From NCBI RefSeq assembly GCF_004217445.1, contig NZ_SHKX01000011.1, positions 1 through 64,000 of the forward strand: a DNA stretch of 64,000 nucleotides, in the 5' to 3' direction. The notes under the pieces were generated by a model. That model searched no databases. It was not told where the DNA came from and saw only the letters and a list, made by a program, of their open reading frames with translations. This document shows, in pieces, positions 59,630-64,000 of the stretch. The position numbers and the translations under genes are program-made. Position 1 is the first letter of the stretch, and each line of letters begins with the position of its first letter. The stretch is from Fluviicoccus keumensis. GTDB taxonomy: Bacteria; Pseudomonadota; Gammaproteobacteria; Pseudomonadales; Moraxellaceae.

Positions 59630-61234
59630 TCAGACCGGCTTTCCTCCCAATTCCGTCGCCAGCGCCGTGGCGTTCTGGGCGACCAGGCCGTAGATGGATA
59701 ATTGCGGGTTGGCCCCGATACTGGTCGGGAATACCGAGCCGTCAAAGACAGACAGGTTTTCCAGCTGGTGGTGGCGACCGCGACTGTTGACCACACCCTT
59801 CTTGGCGTCTTCACTCATGGTGCAGCCCCCCATCAGGTGGGCGGTGAACAGGGCGGTGCGGAACTTCTTGTAGCTCAACTGGTTGATCTGCGTCTGGGCT
59901 TCCTTCCAGGTCTTCACCCAGGCGGAGTCCAGATGCGCCATCTTCACTTCACTCGCGCCGCCTGCAAACTGTGCTTCCGCCATGCTCAGGTAGGCGCGTT
60001 TGGCTCCGTTCCAGAGGGCGTCGGTGACATCGTAGTCAAGGATGGGGTCGCCCTTGTCGCTTATCCGCACCACGCCGCCCTGACTGTCCTCGACAAAGCC
60101 GTCGCGCATCAGCGCCAGCATGGCGTTGGTGTTCGGCAGTTTGGCCATTTCATCCATCAGCGTGTTGCCGAAGGTGCCGAAAATACCGCTGGCGATGCCG
60201 GGATACATGGGCGGCACTTCCAGCTTGTAGCCGATGGGCCCGGTAGCGCCATCCTTCCACTGGAAAAAGTCGGAGGCGATGGACTGCGGCGCGCCATAGA
60301 ACGGATTGGTCGGCTGGGGCATGTGCGCCATGCTCAGCACGACCGGGTGGATGCAGGTGCGCTTGCCCAGCCTCTCGTGCGGATCGGGAGCCTTTGAACG
60401 CAGCAGCAGCGCCGGGGAGTTGATGGCCCCCGCTGACAGGATGTAATGCTTGGCCTTGACGCTGACCTTGATACCGGTCGGCTTGCGGGCGTCGGTATCC
60501 AGCGCCATGGCTTCCACGCCCGTCACCTTGCCGCCGGTAATCAGCAGCCGGGCCACATGCAGCTTGTGCAGCAGGGTGGCGCCGCCCGCCAGCGCGGCGG
60601 GAATGGTGGAAACCAGCATGGATTGCTTGGCGTTGGCGGGGCAGCCCATGCCGCAATAGCCGCTGTTCCAGCAGCCGTTGACGTTGCGAGGAATGACATG
60701 CCATTCCCAGCCCAATTTCTGCGCGCCGGTCTGCAATACCGTGTTGTTTTCGTTGGGCGGCATCGACCAGGGGGCGATGTTCAGCCGCTTTTCCATTTTC
60801 TCGAACCAGGGCGCCATCTCCTCGGGGCTGTGGCCCTTGACATCGTGGACGTCCGCCCAGTGCTTGAGGGTATGGGACGGGGTGCGGAAACTGGCGGTCC
60901 AGTTGACGACGGTGGTGCCGCCGACGGCGCGACCTTGCAGGATGGCGATGGCGCCGTCGCCGGTGGCGCGCCCGGCGCCTTCCTGGTAAAGCTCGCGGTA
61001 GGCGCGGCCTTCGTCCATGTCCTTGAAGCTGGCGGAGGTCTTCAGCGGGCCTTCTTCCAGAATGACCACGTTCAAACCGGCCTGGGTCAGGATCTCGGCG
61101 GTGGTGCCACCGCCCGCGCCGCTACCGATGATGACCACGTCGGTTTCAATAACACGGTCCTGGGTCAGGGTGGAGGAGTCGGTGACTTTCCAGCCGTTGG
61201 CAATGCCTTTGGTATAGATATCATCAAATGCCAT
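59630..61234 (-). CDS. GMC-family FAD-dependent dehydrogenase, catalytic subunit
   Basis: 534 residues. FAD-binding VVIIGSGAGGGTTAEIL (33-49), the GGTTVVNW loop, and the C-terminal HLMGGC and GANPQLSIYGL segments of glucose-methanol-choline oxidoreductases. A Cys cluster, Cys188, Cys194 and Cys198 (GCWNSGYCGMGC), resembles the region that in FAD-glucose dehydrogenases binds an iron-sulfur cluster. No signal peptide, so it should be exported together with its Tat-signal partner. GAGGAA lies 9 bases before ATG 61234, 12 bases after the small-subunit stop. The usual cytochrome subunit is not in the window, and substrate is unknown. Confidence 0.88.
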   Translation of the reverse strand: MAFDDIYTKGIANGWKVTDSSTLTQDRVIETDVVIIGSGAGGGTTAEILTQAGLNVVILEEGPLKTSASFKDMDEGRAYRELYQEGAGRATGDGAIAILQGRAVGGTTVVNWTASFRTPSHTLKHWADVHDVKGHSPEEMAPWFEKMEKRLNIAPWSMPPNENNTVLQTGAQKLGWEWHVIPRNVNGCWNSGYCGMGCPANAKQSMLVSTIPAALAGGATLLHKLHVARLLITGGKVTGVEAMALDTDARKPTGIKVSVKAKHYILSAGAINSPALLLRSKAPDPHERLGKRTCIHPVVLSMAHMPQPTNPFYGAPQSIASDFFQWKDGATGPIGYKLEVPPMYPGIASGIFGTFGNTLMDEMAKLPNTNAMLALMRDGFVEDSQGGVVRISDKGDPILDYDVTDALWNGAKRAYLSMAEAQFAGGASEVKMAHLDSAWVKTWKEAQTQINQLSYKKFRTALFTAHLMGGCTMSEDAKKGVVNSRGRHHQLENLSVFDGSVFPTSIGANPQLSIYGLVAQNATALATELGGKPV

Positions 61235-61246
61235 GATCGGAATTCC

Positions 61247-61840
61247 TCAGGCGTTGGCGGCTTGGTAAAGGGAAGGCAACGGACCGGGGTAACCGGAGAA
61301 GCGCCAGGATTCGTGCAGGCTGTAGTAGGACACCACGACCAGTTTGGTCAGCACGCGGTAGCCGGCGTTGAACGGGCCGACCGAACTGCCTTGCCAGCGT
61401 TTGAGGAATGACCGGAGGTCGTCTGCCGAGGCGTCGTTCCAGTTGGCCCAGACCCCGGTGGTCAGCCAGCGGGTGGCGCGCAGGTGCAGCAGGTCGAACA
61501 GTTTCAGCAGCTCGCCCTGGGCCGGCTTGCCCAGATTGGCCAGGGCGCCGTCAATGTTCTTCAGGACATGGGTCTGCAGCCCCTGATAGTGGCTGTCGCC
61601 GGTCTTGACCACATCGCCCAGCACAATCGGAATCAGTGCCCTGAACAGGCTGACATCGGCGTCACGCAGGAAGGTAAAGCCTTGGGCGGCGGCCTCCTGA
61701 CGACTGCTGCAGCCGGACAGGGTGGCGACCATGCTGGTCGATGTCAGGGCGACCGTGCCGACGACGCCCAGGCGCAACAGCGAGCGCCGGGTCAGCAGCA
61801 GGGAATCTTCCCCGGAGGGAGGCGTGGAAGTGGGTTGCAT
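61247..61840 (-). CDS. Tat-signal small subunit of the GMC dehydrogenase
   Basis: 197 residues. A twin-arginine signal (LTRRSLLRLG, about 16-25) is followed by a hydrophobic stretch and a lipobox-like SGC (about 43-45). The mature part is helical and resembles gluconate 2-dehydrogenase subunit 3 / GDH gamma subunits, which chaperone the catalytic subunit through Tat. GAGGT lies 6-7 bases before ATG 61840. First gene of the two-gene unit with the GMC gene. Confidence 0.82.
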   Translation of the reverse strand: MQPTSTPPSGEDSLLLTRRSLLRLGVVGTVALTSTSMVATLSGCSSRQEAAAQGFTFLRDADVSLFRALIPIVLGDVVKTGDSHYQGLQTHVLKNIDGALANLGKPAQGELLKLFDLLHLRATRWLTTGVWANWNDASADDLRSFLKRWQGSSVGPFNAGYRVLTKLVVVSYYSLHESWRFSGYPGPLPSLYQAANA

Positions 61841-61951
61841 GGAAAGACCTCGTCGGGACACGGGGCTCGGTGCACAAGTGTCTTGTTGTTGTCAGGTCTT
61901 TCACATAAACATAAAGGGGGAGCAGGGGTCAAGAGCGACCCGAGCGGCTGG

Positions 61952-62389
61952 TCAGCGCAGACGCTCGGCAATATCGCGCACCCGGTCCAGCAAGGCGGTG
62001 GCTTCGGCCAGCTCTTCCTTGCCGAAGCCGGTAAGCAGGTCCTCGCGCGCGGCATCGGCGACCTGCTTGAGGCGGGCATAGAGCGCCATGCCTTCCTCGG
62101 TCAGGCTGACCAGCTTGATGCGGCGGTCAACCTGATGGGACACGCGCTGCACCAGCCCGGCTTTCTCCAGGCGATCCAGGGTAGTGACCATGGTGGCTCC
62201 TTCCACCCCGATAAACGTGGATATTTCCACCTGTGACAGCGGCGACTCGGCTCGTGCTATCACGGAAATGGTCATCCAGCCGGACCGTCCCAAGCCCAGA
62301 TCGCGCAGCCGCCTGTCGAGCGCACGCCGCCAGGAGTGTGCGGCCTGGTGCACGGAAAGGGTGAACTGTTCTTCAATACTGTACGTCAT
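61952..62389 (-). CDS. MarR-family transcriptional regulator
   Basis: 145 residues. Winged helix with LSQVEISTFIGVEGATMVTTL as the recognition region and a wing at VSHQVDRRIKLVSLT. Flanking helices form the dimer. ATG 62389 gives a normal MarR length; the longer frame to 62644 has no domain. It is 111 bases upstream of the dehydrogenase small-subunit gene on the same strand and is the likely regulator of that unit. Confidence 0.88.
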   Translation of the reverse strand: MTYSIEEQFTLSVHQAAHSWRRALDRRLRDLGLGRSGWMTISVIARAESPLSQVEISTFIGVEGATMVTTLDRLEKAGLVQRVSHQVDRRIKLVSLTEEGMALYARLKQVADAAREDLLTGFGKEELAEATALLDRVRDIAERLR

Positions 62390-62653
62390 GGAGGAGTGGC
62401 CCGTATTCTGTTTGGTCTGAGACTGCCCTGCGGAATACCCGGGATGTGATCCGGACGGTATAACTTGGAGCAGCGTTGTGCCATTATCTGCCATCCATGG
62501 GATTTGCATGATTCGACGCCATGTTGTCCTAATACTTAATGTTACAAAGGGTATTGTTGGTGCAACGTTAATGCGGCGGCCGGAATCGGGCGGCAAAATC
62601 AGAATATTCAACAGACCGTGAGCGGGCTGTACGGGTGGGAGCATCGCTGAGCA
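62390..62653. other. Intergenic region between marR and the PAS gene
   Basis: 264 bases with no gene found. Divergent promoters for marR and the PAS protein must lie here, but no clear -35/-10 pair or palindrome was identified. Confidence 0.45.
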
Positions 62654-63724
62654 ATGGGTTATCGAGTATTGTCCAGGATTCTGGCGCTGTTGTTTTTGCT
62701 GACAGCGGGAGGCGCCCGGGCGCTTGAGCCGCCCCTTCCTTCTTCACCTTCGACGCCGGTAAGCGCCCCCGCGCCTGATTGTCCCCGCCGCTTTCCCGAT
62801 CTCCATCAACTGGAAGGGATTATCGCCAGCCGCACCAGCGAGCTGAATGCCTCGCACCAGCAAGTCCAGCAGCACATGCTGGCCACCATCCTGTTCCAGT
62901 TGGGCATCATCCTGCTGCTGATCGTGACCCTGTTGTACCGGCGGCAGGTGCAGAAGGCGCTGCTCAAGGAAAAACAGATGATCAGCGCCATGCTGGACAG
63001 CAGCCTGCAATTCATGGGGCTGCTCGATCTGGAAGGCCGGCTGATCCATGTCAACCATACCGCGCTCGGCCGGTTTTCCTCGCGGTCCGAGGACGTTCTG
63101 GGACAGGTCTTCTGGGAAACGCCGTGGTGGCGGCATTCCGAGTATGACCAGGATCGTCTCCGTCGCGCCATCCTGCTGGCCGTGACCGGCGAGGAGTCGC
63201 GGTTTGAACTGAACTGCCCGTTGCAGGACGGGGAGTCCGTGGATGTCGATTTTTCCGTACGGCCGGTGCTGGATCACCGCATGAAGATCATCAACCTGCT
63301 GATCGAGGGCCGCGATATTTCCGCGCGCAAGCAGGCCGAGATGCAGGTAGCCGCCCGTCGCCGCGAGCTTCAGGAAGCCAACAGTTATCTGCACACCCTG
63401 ATCGGGGCGTTGCCGGACACCTTGATGGAACTGGATATGGACGGCCGCATCTATCAATTCCATTCGCCGTCCGCGGACTTTCCCGCTCCCCCGGAGGCCG
63501 GGCAAGTCTGGGCCATCCGTGATTTTCTGCCGGAAGAGGCATGCCACGGTATCCAGTCGCTGATTGCCCAGGCAGCCCTGAGCGGAATGGCGCGGGGCGG
63601 CGGAATACGCCTGAACGACCGGCAGGGCCGGTCTCGCGACTATGAACTGTCGGTGACGTCCCTGCCGGAAGCCGAGGGAGCCGCCCGCCGCTTTGTCGTG
63701 CTGGCCCGCGAGGCGGGACTGTAG
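62654..63724 (+). CDS. PAS-domain membrane protein without an output domain
   Basis: 356 residues. A hydrophobic signal-like N-terminus (about 1-23), a short periplasmic segment, a membrane helix (about 77-95), then two PAS-like domains (about 108-230 and 240-350). The first has LLDLEGRLIHVNHTALGRF and a PAC-type end (LIEGRDISARKQAE); the second begins TLIGALPDTLMELDMDGRIYQF. No histidine kinase, GGDEF or EAL domain follows, so any signal must pass to a partner protein. A kinase or cyclase partner is not adjacent in the window. Confidence 0.8.
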   Translation: MGYRVLSRILALLFLLTAGGARALEPPLPSSPSTPVSAPAPDCPRRFPDLHQLEGIIASRTSELNASHQQVQQHMLATILFQLGIILLLIVTLLYRRQVQKALLKEKQMISAMLDSSLQFMGLLDLEGRLIHVNHTALGRFSSRSEDVLGQVFWETPWWRHSEYDQDRLRRAILLAVTGEESRFELNCPLQDGESVDVDFSVRPVLDHRMKIINLLIEGRDISARKQAEMQVAARRRELQEANSYLHTLIGALPDTLMELDMDGRIYQFHSPSADFPAPPEAGQVWAIRDFLPEEACHGIQSLIAQAALSGMARGGGIRLNDRQGRSRDYELSVTSLPEAEGAARRFVVLAREAGL

Positions 63725-63749
63725 TGCGCCGGGGCGCATTTTCATCATT

Positions 63750-63767
63750 CTGACATAATACTGTCAC
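63750..63767 (+). promoter_or_regulatory. Pho box before the DUF47 gene
   Basis: CTGACAT (63750-63756), 4 bases, CTGTCAC (63761-63767): a near-exact PhoB direct repeat (CTGTCAT-N4-CTGTCAY) with one mismatch. It lies 54 bases before the DUF47 ATG, about the same distance as the phoX box. Confidence 0.75.
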
Positions 63768-63821
63768 GATCCGTGTGACTACTGATAAACTTAGCGCCCC
63801 TTGTTTGACCGGATTTACGTC

Positions 63822-64000
63822 ATGTTTGGACGTTTCATGCCCAAAGAGGCCAAATTCTTCGACCTGTTCACCGCCCATGTCAAAGAGGCCGTGCAGGGTG
63901 CTGAAGCACTGGAAGCGTTGATGGATGCGCTGAAGCGGCGCTCCCCGGGCGAAGCCAGTGAAATGGTTCAGGCCATTGATGATATTGAGTCCCGCGCCGA
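63822..64000 (+). CDS. DUF47 phosphate-transport regulator, 3' truncated
   Basis: The window ends after 59 codons. The start MFGRFMPKEAKFFDLFTAHV and the following helical text with DDIESRA match DUF47 (PhoU-like, YkaA/Pit-accessory) proteins, which usually precede a low-affinity phosphate transporter gene (pit). The next gene is outside the window. Confidence 0.82.
   Translation, partial: MFGRFMPKEAKFFDLFTAHVKEAVQGAEALEALMDALKRRSPGEASEMVQAIDDIESRA

Noticed and set aside
1..64000. tRNA, rRNA, CRISPR arrays, insertion sequences, prophage
   Set aside because: Looked for through the whole window; no tRNA-like arms, regularly spaced repeats, transposase or phage structural genes were seen.

Overview
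The window (about 60% or more G+C by eye) looks like chromosomal core sequence of a proteobacterium, most likely a betaproteobacterium. Separate hisI and hisE genes running into tatABC, the ubiE-ubiJ-ubiB and argS-SPOR protein-hslV-hslU clusters, and FimX-type c-di-GMP signalling all fit. A Neisseriales-like host is possible, but the genus cannot be fixed from sequence alone. No rRNA, tRNA, CRISPR array, insertion sequence or prophage was seen.

Layout. 1-290: end of a surface repeat protein and a strong terminator. 383-15119: parC, a conserved hypothetical, an AhpA/Smp-like membrane protein, serB, a META lipoprotein, a class V aminotransferase, fimX, a PilZ-like protein, lysR, psd and a rhodanese. 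From memory this order resembles the P. aeruginosa block PA4964 (parC) to PA4956 (rhdA). 15228-18752: pip-dtd, then hisI-hisE-tatABC on the other strand. 18828-24334: a tandem AAA+ ATPase and the ubiquinone genes ubiE-ubiJ-ubiB. 24469-31707: small conserved proteins, hslVU behind a near-consensus heat-shock promoter, an FtsN-like SPOR protein, argS and a GbsR-type regulator. 31803-34784: a flavoprotein, a TetR regulator and a GAPDH-family gene. 34805-35908: an AT-rich single-gene island encoding an HNH-type protein, bounded by 9-bp direct repeats. 35952-43573: AraC/Baeyer-Villiger monooxygenase pair, PhoX alkaline phosphatase with a Pho box, UspA, another AraC regulator and a chalcone-isomerase-like protein. 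43588-49389: RhlE-like RNA helicase, a 38-residue membrane protein, and a type I secretion pair. 49520-55704: SHP/DHC/cytochrome b561 electron-transfer operon, back to back with an RND efflux pump. 55858-64000: secreted protein, YkgJ, aldose epimerase, lipase, DUF805 protein, a Tat-dependent GMC dehydrogenase with its small subunit and MarR regulator, a PAS membrane protein, and the start of a Pho-box-controlled DUF47 gene.

Functional links. The Tat translocase encoded here has at least two visible clients (PhoX and the small subunit of the GMC dehydrogenase). Phosphate starvation probably controls both phoX and the DUF47 gene. Several regulatory sites can be read directly: a sigma-32 promoter (hslV), Pho boxes, a PmrA/QseB-type box before the SHP operon, a palindrome over the lipase transcription start and an inverted repeat before the GbsR-like gene. 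No complete new multi-gene system could be demonstrated. The best candidates for unexplored biology are the AT-rich HNH island, the FimX/PilZ-like pair, the tandem AAA+ ATPase with a possible leader peptide, the type I secretion pair with a terminator in its leader, and the DUF805 protein carrying a pilin-like helix.
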